Origin: Enterovibrio norvegicus DSM 15893
GTDB lineage: Bacteria; Pseudomonadota; Gammaproteobacteria; Enterobacterales; Vibrionaceae
Assembly (NCBI RefSeq): GCF_900115495.1
Contig: NZ_FOWR01000005.1
Span: 62,001 to 126,000 of the forward strand
DNA: 64,000 nucleotides
Direction: 5' to 3'
Within the stretch, counting starts at the first letter, position 1; every line of letters begins with the position of its first letter. A program made the position numbers and the translations under genes. Shown one piece after another: positions 1 to 7,940 of this stretch. A model generated the notes under the pieces. That model was given only the letters and a program-made list of their open reading frames with translations. It made no database searches and had not been told where the DNA came from.

Positions 1-802
1 CTTGTTCATCCATTGCGATTGCGAGGAACCAAGGTGTTCCTTCTACAGCGTGAAGATTAAAGAGGTAGGGCACATTTGCAATGTTCATCATGCTGACATC
101 TGTACTGGCAGCGAGTGAGTTAAGTGCTTCGGGCGTTAGCTGAGGTGTCAGTTCTGTGGCGGGTTGTAAACTCACAGAAGGGTTAACGCTGGCAAGAATC
201 GTCGCGTTGTTATCCATCAGTATCGCTTGCGTATTTTCGTTGCTGATACTGTTGATGTAGCTTATCAGTTGACCAATTTTGATGTCGCCAGCGATAACCG
301 CTGAGTCACCATTATTACGCGTGTATTTTTGAGCGATAGTGACAACCGCTTCTCCTGTCGAAGAATCTTTATACGGTTTGGTGATGATAGGGCCTTCAGC
401 CGACGAGGCACTGATATACCATGGCCTCTGTCTTGGGTCGTATCCCGCTTTCGAAGGTTTCGCATTATAACGAATCATTTCACCTTCGCTTGTTCCTACG
501 TATACAGATTCAAAACCGCCCGCTACGCGCGCTTGATCAAGGTAGGAATAGATGGGGATATTCTGTGCATTCACATCGCTGTTCATCGCACTTTCAATGA
601 CTTCGATGCGAGGCTCAATCCAATTTTGGATGCCCTTGGCACTGGCAATACCCACAGAGTCAATGAATTGCGCGACAGATTGCTCCGTGTATCCGACCAG
701 CTGTTGGTCTTGTCGTTGAAACTGAACGGCAGCAACAACAATGATAATAGAAGCGATAGCGAGTGATATTTTGTGTTTGATCGAGCGAGGTAGAATCATC
801 AT
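1..802 (-). CDS. Methyl-accepting chemotaxis protein, N-terminal part (truncated by window edge)
   Basis: The reading frame starts at the ATG at 802 on the minus strand and runs off the left edge with no stop, giving about 267 residues. The N-terminus has a short basic segment followed by one hydrophobic helix (roughly residues 12-25), as in a chemoreceptor. The rest looks like a periplasmic dCache ligand-binding domain: a Tyr-Asp-Pro-Arg-x-Arg-Pro-Trp-Tyr motif typical of this fold lies near the middle. By family knowledge it would sense a small extracellular molecule and signal to CheA; the HAMP and signalling domains would lie outside the window, so the receptor class is inferred from the sensor domain alone. 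The ligand cannot be named. A sensor kinase or diguanylate cyclase with the same sensor domain is the main alternative. Confidence 0.75.
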   Translation of the reverse strand, partial: MMILPRSIKHKISLAIASIIIVVAAVQFQRQDQQLVGYTEQSVAQFIDSVGIASAKGIQNWIEPRIEVIESAMNSDVNAQNIPIYSYLDQARVAGGFESVYVGTSEGEMIRYNAKPSKAGYDPRQRPWYISASSAEGPIITKPYKDSSTGEAVVTIAQKYTRNNGDSAVIAGDIKIGQLISYINSISNENTQAILMDNNATILASVNPSVSLQPATELTPQLTPEALNSLAASTDVSMMNIANVPYLFNLHAVEGTPWFLAIAMDEQ

Positions 803-927
803 AACGTCTCTACATTGCGAATTAAGTGTTTTTGTTAAGACACTCAAGTAGCATAGAACATGACACTCAATTGATCCTTTCAAGTTCATGAGAGACAGTA
901 AGAAAATGCTCAATAAGCACCGAAAAG

Positions 928-1287
928 TTGACGCTGATACGTCTAAATACGTGTTTTATCGATAAGACGGAAAGGAGAGAAAAAGTCTCAAAGACTATGG
1001 GGTGGTGTCGTGCCTCATTGCCATCGATCCAACCCGTTGACTCACTTTCTTTTATGGGAAAGGGCAGACATCGAATCATTCAAAATGAAGAGACCTTAGA
1101 AACCGAGCACGACCCGTATTCGGATACCGCCTTACTCATTTTGAACGCAGCGGAGAAATCAGTCGGCCATATGAAAAATGGTGAAACATCAAAGAGCCTT
1201 GGCTGTTTTAAGGCTTATCACTCGGAAAGTTATCATGATTTTATTGCGCGGCAGGGTGCGTACGTTCTTCATATTTCGTATAAATGA
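928..1287 (+). CDS. Doubtful small hypothetical protein
   Basis: An open frame of up to 119 residues, TTG start at 928 or ATG at 997, in AT-rich DNA between the chemoreceptor and the envelope cassette. I recognise no domain, signal peptide or membrane segment, and neither start has a well-placed ribosome-binding site. A hairpin with a T-run lies directly after the stop, which is the only argument that it may be a transcribed gene. It may be a chance open frame. Confidence 0.25.
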   Translation: MTLIRLNTCFIDKTERREKVSKTMGWCRASLPSIQPVDSLSFMGKGRHRIIQNEETLETEHDPYSDTALLILNAAEKSVGHMKNGETSKSLGCFKAYHSESYHDFIARQGAYVLHISYK

Positions 1288-1288
1288 A

Positions 1289-1315
1289 GAAAAATCTCAT
1301 TGAGTTAGATTTTTC
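1289..1315 (+). terminator. Possible terminator hairpin
   Basis: A perfect 9-bp inverted repeat (gaaaaatct / agatttttc) with a 9-nt loop, its 3' arm being T-rich. It lies two bases after the stop of the doubtful small frame. The stem is AT-rich and therefore weak. Confidence 0.35.
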
Positions 1316-1692
1316 TCTGTCCAACGTTGCTTCCTACCATCACAAAGAGATTTTAGAGAACGATGAATTATTAAAGCACTAAATCAGTGTATCCCTAATT
1401 GTGTAGAGGCAGATACGGCAAAAAAGTCTATGCATTGACCTTGATTTTTAATTAATTAACTATTGCTTATTTAGATTGACTTTGCCTGATTTTATAATGT
1501 AAGTGAAATAATTTCAGTGATAGTATTAAAGAGTATTGTTAATGTTTCTTTGTTCTTACGTTAATAAGATACTATATTTTTGTGTTCTAATTATGGTTGT
1601 TTATAGGCGTGAATAATTGATTGTCGAATGTGATAAATAACCCTAAAATGGAAATATTTTGAATGTTTAAAATTTAACAGTGTGATGATTTA
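1316..1692. other. AT-rich intergenic region
   Basis: No gene is visible here. The sequence is strongly AT-rich and precedes the envelope cassette, so it presumably carries that operon's promoter; I cannot single out a convincing -35/-10 pair. The low GC content compared with the genes after 8 kb is compatible with acquired DNA or an H-NS-silenced region. Confidence 0.5.
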
Positions 1693-2844
1693 ATGAATAT
1701 TAATCCAAGTATAAATAATTATAATGTTAAAAATTTGGATTTATTATGCTCCATTTTTATTGCAACTCTTGTTACCGCCTGCTCATCGAGCATAGATACT
1801 AATGGAGAATTGTTGCCTGATCACTCTAATCTACAAAGAGTAGATAAAGAACAGTCCATCTCGAATGCATTAAAGAATTCATCTGAGCCAGACTTTATAG
1901 TTAAAAAAGAAATCCGTAATCAGATACAGAAACTAGAAACTAAGAAAATTGCCGCGGGCAAGCCACATGAAACTAATGAAAGTCATGTGATGGGTGAACA
2001 AGATAATAAGGCTCATGAACTCAAGGGTAAGCCTCGTGAACAAGATGATAAAGCTCATGAACTCAAGGGTAAGCCTCGTGAACAAGATGATAAAGCTCAT
2101 GAACTCAAGGGTAAGCCTCGTGAACAAGATGATAAGGCTCATGAACTCAAGGGGAAGCCTCGTGAACAAGATGATAAGGCTCATGAACTAGAGGATAAGG
2201 CTCATGAACTAGAAGAGGGAATAAACCCATATAGACAATTCGAGTCAGTACCCTCACAACAACCAATCGTCCCGAATATCAACCCGAGCTTAAAAGCGCC
2301 AGAGCAGTTTAAACATCCTCTCCAAGCATCTGACAAGCTAGCATTTATGTTAGGAGAGGATAGTAAAGGCTACTATCTATACAGTGAAGGACCTGTGGAA
2401 GTAGGTGCGTATGATAAATTTCTTCGCTATGTTTCTCATTATGAAAGACAGGGTATTAAGCTAAATCGCTTTATGATGCACAGCCCAGGAGGTGTGCTCA
2501 ACGAAGGAATAAAAATCGGTAAATATATTCATGAAAAAAACTGGGATACAGATGCCGATAAATATATGAAATGTTACTCGACATGCGGTTTTATCTATGC
2601 TTCCGGGAGAGCTAAATATATACAACCTGGAGCGGAGATAGGGTTTCATCGTCCATATTTACCTAGCTATCCGGATACACCAGAATTGATTCGCCAGGTT
2701 TATGAAGACTATCAGCCTTATTGGAAGTTAATAGGTGGAGACGAAAAGTTGTACGAAAAGTTTATGAAAGGCTATGGCCGTGACGATATGTATATTTTGA
2801 ACTCAATTAATATTAGTAATTACATGAATGTAGAGACCTATTGA
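1693..2844 (+). CDS. Lipoprotein with tandem repeats and a C-terminal ClpP/crotonase-like (COG3904-type) domain
   Basis: 383 residues. A hydrophobic N-terminal segment ends in a lipobox (Val-Thr-Ala-Cys, Cys30), so it is predicted to be a lipoprotein. Residues about 102-173 are a highly charged, in-frame tandem repeat of a 14-residue unit (Glu-Gln-Asp-Asp-Lys-Ala-His-Glu-Leu-Lys-Gly-Lys-Pro-Arg), probably a flexible tether. The C-terminal 170 residues match the ClpP/crotonase-like periplasmic family: a His-Ser-Pro-Gly-Gly motif (263-267) corresponds to the oxyanion strand of ClpP, Cys-x-Ser296-x-Cys contains the candidate nucleophile, and Gly-Phe-His319-Arg-Pro the candidate His. The Ser-His spacing is close to that of ClpP. 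A serine-peptidase role is inferred; no substrate is known. It is the first gene of a three-gene unit, its stop overlapping the next start (TGATG). Confidence 0.7.
   Translation: MNINPSINNYNVKNLDLLCSIFIATLVTACSSSIDTNGELLPDHSNLQRVDKEQSISNALKNSSEPDFIVKKEIRNQIQKLETKKIAAGKPHETNESHVMGEQDNKAHELKGKPREQDDKAHELKGKPREQDDKAHELKGKPREQDDKAHELKGKPREQDDKAHELEDKAHELEEGINPYRQFESVPSQQPIVPNINPSLKAPEQFKHPLQASDKLAFMLGEDSKGYYLYSEGPVEVGAYDKFLRYVSHYERQGIKLNRFMMHSPGGVLNEGIKIGKYIHEKNWDTDADKYMKCYSTCGFIYASGRAKYIQPGAEIGFHRPYLPSYPDTPELIRQVYEDYQPYWKLIGGDEKLYEKFMKGYGRDDMYILNSINISNYMNVETY
1996..2211 (+). repeat. 42-bp coding tandem repeat
   Basis: Four near-identical 42-bp units begin at 1996, 2038, 2080 and 2122, followed by a fifth whose end is changed at about 2190 and a further short copy of its middle part. 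The units are in frame, so copy-number change would lengthen or shorten the charged tether of the lipoprotein without disrupting it. Single-base differences between units are few, which suggests recent expansion. Confidence 0.9.
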
Positions 2845-4508
2845 TGAAAAGAACCTTGCAAGGTCTTTGGGATAACGGAAAACTAATCCTACTCTATCTT
2901 TGCTTGTTTGCAATGGGGGCATTGGTCGTAACCTTTAATGTTAAGGGATATGACATCCTCTTTTCGGACGAGCCAATTTTGGGTTTGGCATCGCCGTTTA
3001 GTCTACTGCTTGCTGTTGCAGAGATCGCTGTTTTGGTATGGACATCGGCGGTTATTGCCAATTGGCCGAATGCCAGCCGAGTTTTGAAAGGTATTTTATT
3101 CATATTAATTCCGGCGTTTACGTTTTTGTGCTTTACCGGGATAAATAGCTACCTGAACACGCTTTCAACAGCAGAAATTCGCAAACTGCATGAAGTCAAA
3201 GTGCAAAATCAGAACAGCGATGATTATCTGTTAACACGTCAGAGAGAGGCCATTTCTTTTCAAAATCAGGTTAGCCAGATGCGTGGTGAAAGAGAAACTA
3301 TTACCCAGCAAATTAATACGGCAAGCCTTCAGATTAAGAGCTTGTCTGAACAAGCTAGTGAGCGTCGATTAAAGGCGATTGATTGTTCCGCAGTTCCTGA
3401 TTGTGCTGCGTCAGTGAAAGCGTTTGAAGGTCAAGCTAACTTGCTGACACTTGAAGTGAACAGCCTGTATGAGCGTCGAGCACGTTTGGACAGTCGCATT
3501 GTGAAACTTGAAGAGAGCCTAGATCTGGCTCTGAACGACATGACAACCATCAAACGTCAAAATACCGAAAGTATTAATGTACATGCGGGAACGGAATCGA
3601 CGTTTGAAATGAAAAAAGCTTCCTACGAAAAAATCATCCTAACCGTTACATCATGGTTCGGATTAGCGCCTAAAGACCCATTTAGTGTGTTTGTTGGTTT
3701 TGTTTCGTTTCTCATCTATCCCGTCTACTTCATGCTTAACCTTTATGTATCTTTGGAGTCAGAACCAAACAAATTTGTAAGGGCAAAGAGTAGGACCGAG
3801 AGAGAAAAACGACAAGCAGAAACTAAGAAGATTAAAAGGGCTCGCAAATCCTTGCGTAATCTTCTCCTAACAAAATTAGTAGGCTACCAGCGAGCGAGAA
3901 TTTTAAGGCTCAGTCGTCATGCGGGAAAAAACTTCAGATTGAGACAAAAGACGAAAGCCAGACAAAAGTCACAGCGTGAAGTGATGTACTCCAAGCTCAT
4001 CAAGTATTTCCGTGTGTGGGCTCATCGACGTAAGAAAATTAAAGTGAACGAGGTTGAGCGCGTTGTCGAAATCGAAAAAGTGGTAGAAAAAGAAGTAGAT
4101 AGAATTGTAGAGCGTGAAATCGTCGTTGAAAAAGAAGTTGAGGTCATCAAGGAGGTACCTATTGAGGTGCGTGTTGAGGTTCCTGTAGAGGTTGACCGTA
4201 TTGTTGAAGTACCAACCGAAGTGCCAGTATTTGTCGAAAAGATAAAGAAAGTACCCGAGCCGGTTTTCATCAAAGACCCACAAATTGTTATTCACGAACG
4301 AATCATTCCTGTACCTGAAAATATTACCGGTGAAGAGCTGGAGAGATTATTGAATGCGCAGCCTCGACTTAACGAAACTGCACGAACTGCAGAGAGCCAG
4401 CTCTATAGCGCGAGCAACGACATCACAGACGATAATGGGGCAAATGAGTCACAGCGCTCAGTCACAGAGCGAAGCTCTGAAAAAGCGGATACACGAATTT
4501 CAGCCTGA
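2844..4508 (+). CDS. Four-TM membrane protein with periplasmic coiled coil and Val-Glu-Lys repeat tail
   Basis: About 554 residues from the ATG at 2844, translationally coupled to the lipoprotein gene. Three hydrophobic helices occupy the first ~105 residues, then a long predicted coiled coil (about 110-250) with a Cys-x6-Cys pair, then a fourth helix near 285-305 and a very basic stretch (Arg/Lys-rich). With an inside N-terminus, the coiled coil is periplasmic and the basic tail cytoplasmic. The tail (about 395-480) is a Val-Glu-rich repeat of the type Val-Glu-Lys-Glu-Val followed by a Val-Pro-rich section. I recognise no catalytic domain and know no named family. The same Val-Glu-Lys pattern recurs in the next gene, which suggests that the two proteins interact. 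Function unknown. Confidence 0.7.
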   Translation: MKRTLQGLWDNGKLILLYLCLFAMGALVVTFNVKGYDILFSDEPILGLASPFSLLLAVAEIAVLVWTSAVIANWPNASRVLKGILFILIPAFTFLCFTGINSYLNTLSTAEIRKLHEVKVQNQNSDDYLLTRQREAISFQNQVSQMRGERETITQQINTASLQIKSLSEQASERRLKAIDCSAVPDCAASVKAFEGQANLLTLEVNSLYERRARLDSRIVKLEESLDLALNDMTTIKRQNTESINVHAGTESTFEMKKASYEKIILTVTSWFGLAPKDPFSVFVGFVSFLIYPVYFMLNLYVSLESEPNKFVRAKSRTEREKRQAETKKIKRARKSLRNLLLTKLVGYQRARILRLSRHAGKNFRLRQKTKARQKSQREVMYSKLIKYFRVWAHRRKKIKVNEVERVVEIEKVVEKEVDRIVEREIVVEKEVEVIKEVPIEVRVEVPVEVDRIVEVPTEVPVFVEKIKKVPEPVFIKDPQIVIHERIIPVPENITGEELERLLNAQPRLNETARTAESQLYSASNDITDDNGANESQRSVTERSSEKADTRISA

Positions 4509-5142
4509 GATTCCTTTAGAACAACAAAAAGAAATATTAAACAAAGAGTTGGAATTTGAACGGGCCAAAATGCAGGCTGAGCATGCCAAGATAAAAGACC
4601 AGATTTCCATTGATAAAGAAAGGATGCAGGACGAAATCGCCCTGAAGGAGATAGAAAGCGTAAAGCAAGAAATCGAGCTGCAAGTCAGCGAAAATAAAGC
4701 AACCGAAGAGATACTAAAGCAAGACCAATTGAAAGCTAATGCTGAGCGGGAACTTGCGCAAAAAAGGGCGGAAAGAGAAGAGCGAGAAGCGTTGTCTCGT
4801 TTTCGTAGAGGGCGTATTTTAGGTTGGTTAAAAACGGTATTGCTAGTTGTACTGTCCCTTTTACTGGTCATTTATCTTTTATTGGCATCGTATCGTGCTT
4901 ATCGCTGGGTCACCGAAGAACCGTTGATCAAAGAAGTGGAAAGGGTGGTTGAGGTTGAAAAGCAGGTAGAGAAAATCGTCGAAGTTGAAAAAGAGGTGAC
5001 GGTAACCGAAATCCCCGATGAGTGCACTCAAATCCGACGAAATGGCGAAATCTATGTTAGTTGTGATGGAGTCACAGTTAGCGGCTCCCCGACAATCGGA
5101 GATAGCGGGTTAAAAGAAATTCCTGATCTTGTCACTGAGTAG
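4435..5142 (+). CDS. Single-TM coiled-coil protein with Val-Glu-Lys repeat
   Basis: The frame is open from 4354; I prefer the ATG at 4435 (or 4444), giving about 235 residues and a 74-nt overlap with the previous gene. No start has a strong ribosome-binding site, so coupling to the upstream gene is likely. Residues about 15-125 form a Glu/Lys/Gln-rich coiled coil, followed by Arg-rich residues, one strong hydrophobic helix (about 132-155) and a C-terminal tail. By the positive-inside rule the coiled coil is cytoplasmic and the tail periplasmic. The tail begins with a Val-Glu-Val-Glu-Lys repeat like that of the upstream protein and ends with a small domain containing two cysteines. A terminator follows, closing the operon. 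Function unknown. Confidence 0.65.
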   Translation: MGQMSHSAQSQSEALKKRIHEFQPEIPLEQQKEILNKELEFERAKMQAEHAKIKDQISIDKERMQDEIALKEIESVKQEIELQVSENKATEEILKQDQLKANAERELAQKRAEREEREALSRFRRGRILGWLKTVLLVVLSLLLVIYLLLASYRAYRWVTEEPLIKEVERVVEVEKQVEKIVEVEKEVTVTEIPDECTQIRRNGEIYVSCDGVTVSGSPTIGDSGLKEIPDLVTE

Positions 5143-5196
5143 AGCTTCAAATTCTTAAATGACTATATTCAGTTAAAACAAAAGGACAATTACTCT

Positions 5197-5226
5197 AAAC
5201 AGCCATCTATAAGATGGCTGTTTTTT
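5197..5226 (+). terminator. Intrinsic terminator of the envelope operon
   Basis: A 12-bp perfect stem (aaacagccatct / agatggctgttt) with a 3-nt loop, running into a T-tract. It lies 55 bases after the last gene of the envelope cassette. Confidence 0.9.
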
Positions 5227-5348
5227 AATTCAGTTAACAAATTAACGAGTACAAAAATGAGTTGGCGATATCTACCGCAAGCATTTTATTAATAAAAATT
5301 AATTCGGGCTAAGTCTGACTTTTATGAATTTGTCTAAACAGTCAGATT

Positions 5349-6794
5349 TCAATTTATGCTTTCATTCAACCTTAAGCTTTCATAGTAATCCTCTGCCAAG
5401 GCTGTCATTTTAAAGTCAGCTTCTATTCCGACTATCTTTTCTACAGCTTCTTGGATAGATGCTAGGTCGATATTAAAGAACTCTTTGCGCAGATTTACAG
5501 CGTTTACACGTTTAGAATTGAACTCTCGGTGTAGCGCTGTTTCAAGAGCTGGAGCATCATCGGTGTAAATCATAGCATGTACGTCAAACGGGAATGGTAC
5601 ACTTGCATCGCCTAGTTCTTTAACCCTATCCATAGGCTCTAGACGGCGAGTAAGACCGATCTTGTAAACATCCTCCCCAAACGAACCAATATTGCTGATG
5701 ACGTAAACATGACCTTTACGGGTTTGCTCTGCCATGCTCTTAGCTCGTTCTTCTCTGGCCTCTGCTTCAGAGAGTTGCTGCTCGAGGATTGCGATGCGTT
5801 GCTCCATTTCAGAGCGATCCTGCTCAGTAGCCTTAGTAAGTTCTCGCTGTGCTTTATCAAGAAGATTGCGGTACATTTTTTCTTCTCTTTCGGCATCGGC
5901 AATCGCTTTCTCAAACTCTTTAATAGCTCGTTGTTCTTCGCGAATCTGCTCTTTGATAAGCTTCTGCTCAGCGACCTCTTCTTGCTTTTTAAGTGTGTAC
6001 TGGTATTGAAGCTTGCACTCTTCGAACTTAAGTTCGATGTAATCTATATCAAATCCGCACTCTAAGGTCGCTGCTGACTTCTCAAGTGTGTTGGCAAGTT
6101 TTTCTATACGTTCAAGAGTACGCCCAAACGAACTCGGCGACACCTTACCGATAAGAAGATCACATTCAATATTAAAAGCAGTAAGCATGAGCTTAACCTG
6201 ACCATTTAGAATTTTACTATTGAAGGACTTGTCTTTAGATATAACCGTCGACTCTGGGAAAGTGATCGCTGTTTTATCTTTGATCATGTCTTTTTGCTGT
6301 TGCCTAACGTCCTTGATCTCTTCAGCGAATCGAGTAGATGTTTCGTAAAGATACTGCGGGATTTCAAAATGACCATGAGCAGTATATTCATCAAGTCTTG
6401 AATATAAGTCGATATCACCCATTAACTCCTCTAAATCAAGCTCGCCTTTGTCAATGCTTGAGCTGAGATCATCTAATGTTGATTTAATCGACTCTAAGGT
6501 CGCTTGCTGCTCTTGAATGCTCTGCTTTAGTGCATCATCTTGTCCTTTCAAATCTTGAAGCTCGGCAGTTTCTTCATTGATTTTAGCTAGATCTCGCGTT
6601 GCGGTTTCATTAGCAGCAATTATTGTTTCTCGGCTTACACACGCTGAATCATATTCTGCTTTTGTTTTTGCTAGTGCTTCATCTAGCGACTTATATTGCT
6701 CGATTTTCTTATCGGCTGAGCGTTTCGTAAGAAAAAAAGTTAGTACGATAGCTACTAATGATAAGCCTATCAGCATCAGTAAATTATTATCCAT
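5349..6794 (-). CDS. DUF4041 / T5orf172 (GIY-YIG-like, MUG113) protein
   Basis: 481 residues. It starts with a hydrophobic membrane-anchor helix (residues 5-23), then a coiled coil (about 30-120), a globular DUF4041-like middle region, a second long coiled coil (about 275-360), and a C-terminal domain of the T5orf172/MUG113 type. The last is recognised by Gly-His-Val-Tyr-Val-Ile, Tyr-Lys-Ile-Gly-Leu-Thr, Asp-Arg-Val-Lys-Glu-Leu, Ala-Leu-Glu-x3-His-Arg-Glu-Phe and Arg-Lys-Glu-Phe-Phe, which resemble a GIY-YIG nuclease fold. Such proteins are common in phages and genomic islands; a DNA-directed or defence role is inferred only. It follows a small Arg-rich gene by three bases and is convergent with the envelope operon. 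Confidence 0.75.
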   Translation of the reverse strand: MDNNLLMLIGLSLVAIVLTFFLTKRSADKKIEQYKSLDEALAKTKAEYDSACVSRETIIAANETATRDLAKINEETAELQDLKGQDDALKQSIQEQQATLESIKSTLDDLSSSIDKGELDLEELMGDIDLYSRLDEYTAHGHFEIPQYLYETSTRFAEEIKDVRQQQKDMIKDKTAITFPESTVISKDKSFNSKILNGQVKLMLTAFNIECDLLIGKVSPSSFGRTLERIEKLANTLEKSAATLECGFDIDYIELKFEECKLQYQYTLKKQEEVAEQKLIKEQIREEQRAIKEFEKAIADAEREEKMYRNLLDKAQRELTKATEQDRSEMEQRIAILEQQLSEAEAREERAKSMAEQTRKGHVYVISNIGSFGEDVYKIGLTRRLEPMDRVKELGDASVPFPFDVHAMIYTDDAPALETALHREFNSKRVNAVNLRKEFFNIDLASIQEAVEKIVGIEADFKMTALAEDYYESLRLNESIN

Positions 6795-6797
6795 TGA

Positions 6798-7112
6798 TTA
6801 CTTTAGAACCTCTTGAATGAATTGCTTTCTCAGAGCTGCTCGCTCTTCGCATCGCTCCTGATACTCTTCTGCGGCACTAGCTAAAGCGTCTTTAAAAGAC
6901 TGTTTTTCTGCTGATTTCTTTAGCCTTGCTTGCCTTTGTAGTTCACGCTGAGCTTCTCGCACATCTCTCTCATGCTCTCTTACTGCCTGAGCATGTGCTC
7001 GATCACGAGCCTTCTGCCTACGCTGGGATTCACGAGCTGCTTGCTTGTTGGCTCTATCTATTGCCTTAATAACCTTTAGAGCCGTTCGTAAACCGCTACC
7101 TCGCCTAGCCAA
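6798..7112 (-). CDS. Small Arg/Ala-rich helical protein, partner of the DUF4041 gene
   Basis: 104 residues, extremely rich in Arg, Ala, Glu, Lys and Gln, predicted as one long helical coiled coil with a basic N-terminal half. No Cys-rich or catalytic motif is visible. The start is a TTG at 7112 preceded by a strong Shine-Dalgarno (aaggaggag, 5 nt away), which supports translation despite the rare start codon. Its stop lies 3 bases before the DUF4041 start, so the two genes are almost certainly co-transcribed and coupled. The basic helix could bind nucleic acid or the partner's coiled coil; both are guesses. Confidence 0.7.
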   Translation of the reverse strand: MARRGSGLRTALKVIKAIDRANKQAARESQRRQKARDRAHAQAVREHERDVREAQRELQRQARLKKSAEKQSFKDALASAAEEYQERCEERAALRKQFIQEVLK

Positions 7113-7299
7113 TGGTCTCCTCCTTCAAAGCGGTGTAATACTGATTTTTCGGATGCTAACACAATCAAATATGTGCAACTGGCTCTCTATATCAAACAAG
7201 TGGCATTTATTGAGATTTAAGGGAGGTTAAATGGATTATGGCAAGCACATGCTGTGTGAGTAGCCTAGAGTAATGGCTTTAAACGAATTTGGGGTATAA

Positions 7300-7404
7300 A
7301 CGAGTTTATGTGTCTATCAAGCAGGTGGCTATCCACTCTTTGCACTTTCAAAAATGGCAAGTGGACACTTCCAGCCTGATTTCGATGTGGATGCGTTTCT
7401 CTAA
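7300..7404 (+). pseudogene. Possible C-terminal remnant of a lost gene
   Basis: A short frame ending in TAA at 7402-7404 encodes about 34 residues with the composition of a folded protein's C-terminus (Tyr-Gln-Ala-Gly-Gly-Tyr-Pro-Leu-Phe-Ala-Leu, ending Asp-Phe-Asp-Val-Asp-Ala-Phe-Leu). There is no start codon, and a stop (7297-7299) interrupts the frame upstream. I read it as the left-over end of a gene truncated when the neighbouring accessory DNA arrived. I do not recognise the family. The rest of the 7113-7459 interval shows no gene. Confidence 0.3.
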
Positions 7405-7459
7405 GGCGTCTTGCATTTGGTTTTATAATACTGCCTGCGCGTGATTTTCCGCCAAATGC

Positions 7460-7490
7460 AAAAAAGCCTGCTCAATGAGCAGGCTTTTTT
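7460..7490 (-). terminator. Terminator of the tRNA-Val operon
   Basis: A 14-bp stem (aaaaaagcctgctc / gagcaggctttttt) with a 3-nt loop, with A/T tracts on both sides, located 14 bases after the last tRNA on the minus strand. It could work in both directions. Confidence 0.9.
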
Positions 7491-7504
7491 GTTTCTTACG
7501 AAAG

Positions 7505-7580
7505 TGGTGGGCGATACCGGGCTCGAACCAGTGACCCCCTCCTTGTAAGGGAGGTGCTCTCCCAACTGAGCTAATCGCCC
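7505..7580 (-). tRNA. tRNA-Val (anticodon TAC)
   Basis: 76 nt with encoded CCA. Acceptor stem gggcgat/atcgccc, standard D and T arms (ggttcgagc), anticodon stem cctcc/ggagg with loop cttacaa, giving anticodon UAC. Last gene of the five-tRNA transcript. Confidence 0.95.
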
Positions 7581-7627
7581 GAATAAACGCTTGGGAGACC
7601 CAAAAGGGTAGTGCGTTTACTGGAATT

Positions 7628-7704
7628 TGGTGGGTCTAGGCAGACTCGAACTGCCGACCCCTACCATGTCAAGGTAGTACTCTAACCAACTGAGCTATAG
7701 ACCC
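7628..7704 (-). tRNA. tRNA-Val (anticodon GAC), copy with gggtcta acceptor
   Basis: 77 nt with encoded CCA, acceptor gggtcta, anticodon loop ttgacat giving GAC. It has the same body as the next two copies but a different acceptor stem, with compensating changes on both sides. Confidence 0.95.
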
Positions 7705-7736
7705 AAATTCTGATTCCATCCTGGTTAGGGAAGGAA

Positions 7737-7813
7737 TGGTGCGTCCGGGCAGACTCGAACTGCCGACCCCTGCCATGTCAAGGCAGTACTCTAACCAACT
7801 GAGCTACGGACGC
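7737..7813 (-). tRNA. tRNA-Val (anticodon GAC)
   Basis: 77 nt with encoded CCA, acceptor gcgtccg, anticodon loop ttgacat. Nearly identical to the neighbour at 7842-7918. Confidence 0.95.
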
Positions 7814-7841
7814 ATATTACATACAGTGCCAAGAAAAAACT

Positions 7842-7918
7842 TGGTGCGTCCAGGCAGACTCGAACTGCCGACCCCTGCCATGTCAAGGCAGTACTCTAAC
7901 CAACTGAGCTATGGACGC
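7842..7918 (-). tRNA. tRNA-Val (anticodon GAC)
   Basis: 77 nt with encoded CCA, acceptor gcgtcca, anticodon loop ttgacat. It differs from the copy at 7737-7813 by a compensated base pair at the end of the acceptor stem. Confidence 0.95.
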
Positions 7919-7940
7919 ATTGTAGTGCTTTATAAAAACT

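Noticed and set aside
1933..2191. Repetitive frames on both strands over the lipoprotein gene
   Set aside because: Shadows of the 42-bp repeat in other frames; the lipoprotein frame alone has a start, lipobox and a recognisable domain.
3969..4295. Minus-strand Asn/Tyr/Phe-rich and Ser/Thr-rich frames
   Set aside because: Antisense of the Val-Glu-Lys repeat; low complexity and no start signal.
5349..7504. Complete prophage or integrative island beside the tRNAs
   Set aside because: T5orf172 domains occur in phages, but no integrase, structural gene or att duplication of a tRNA end is visible.
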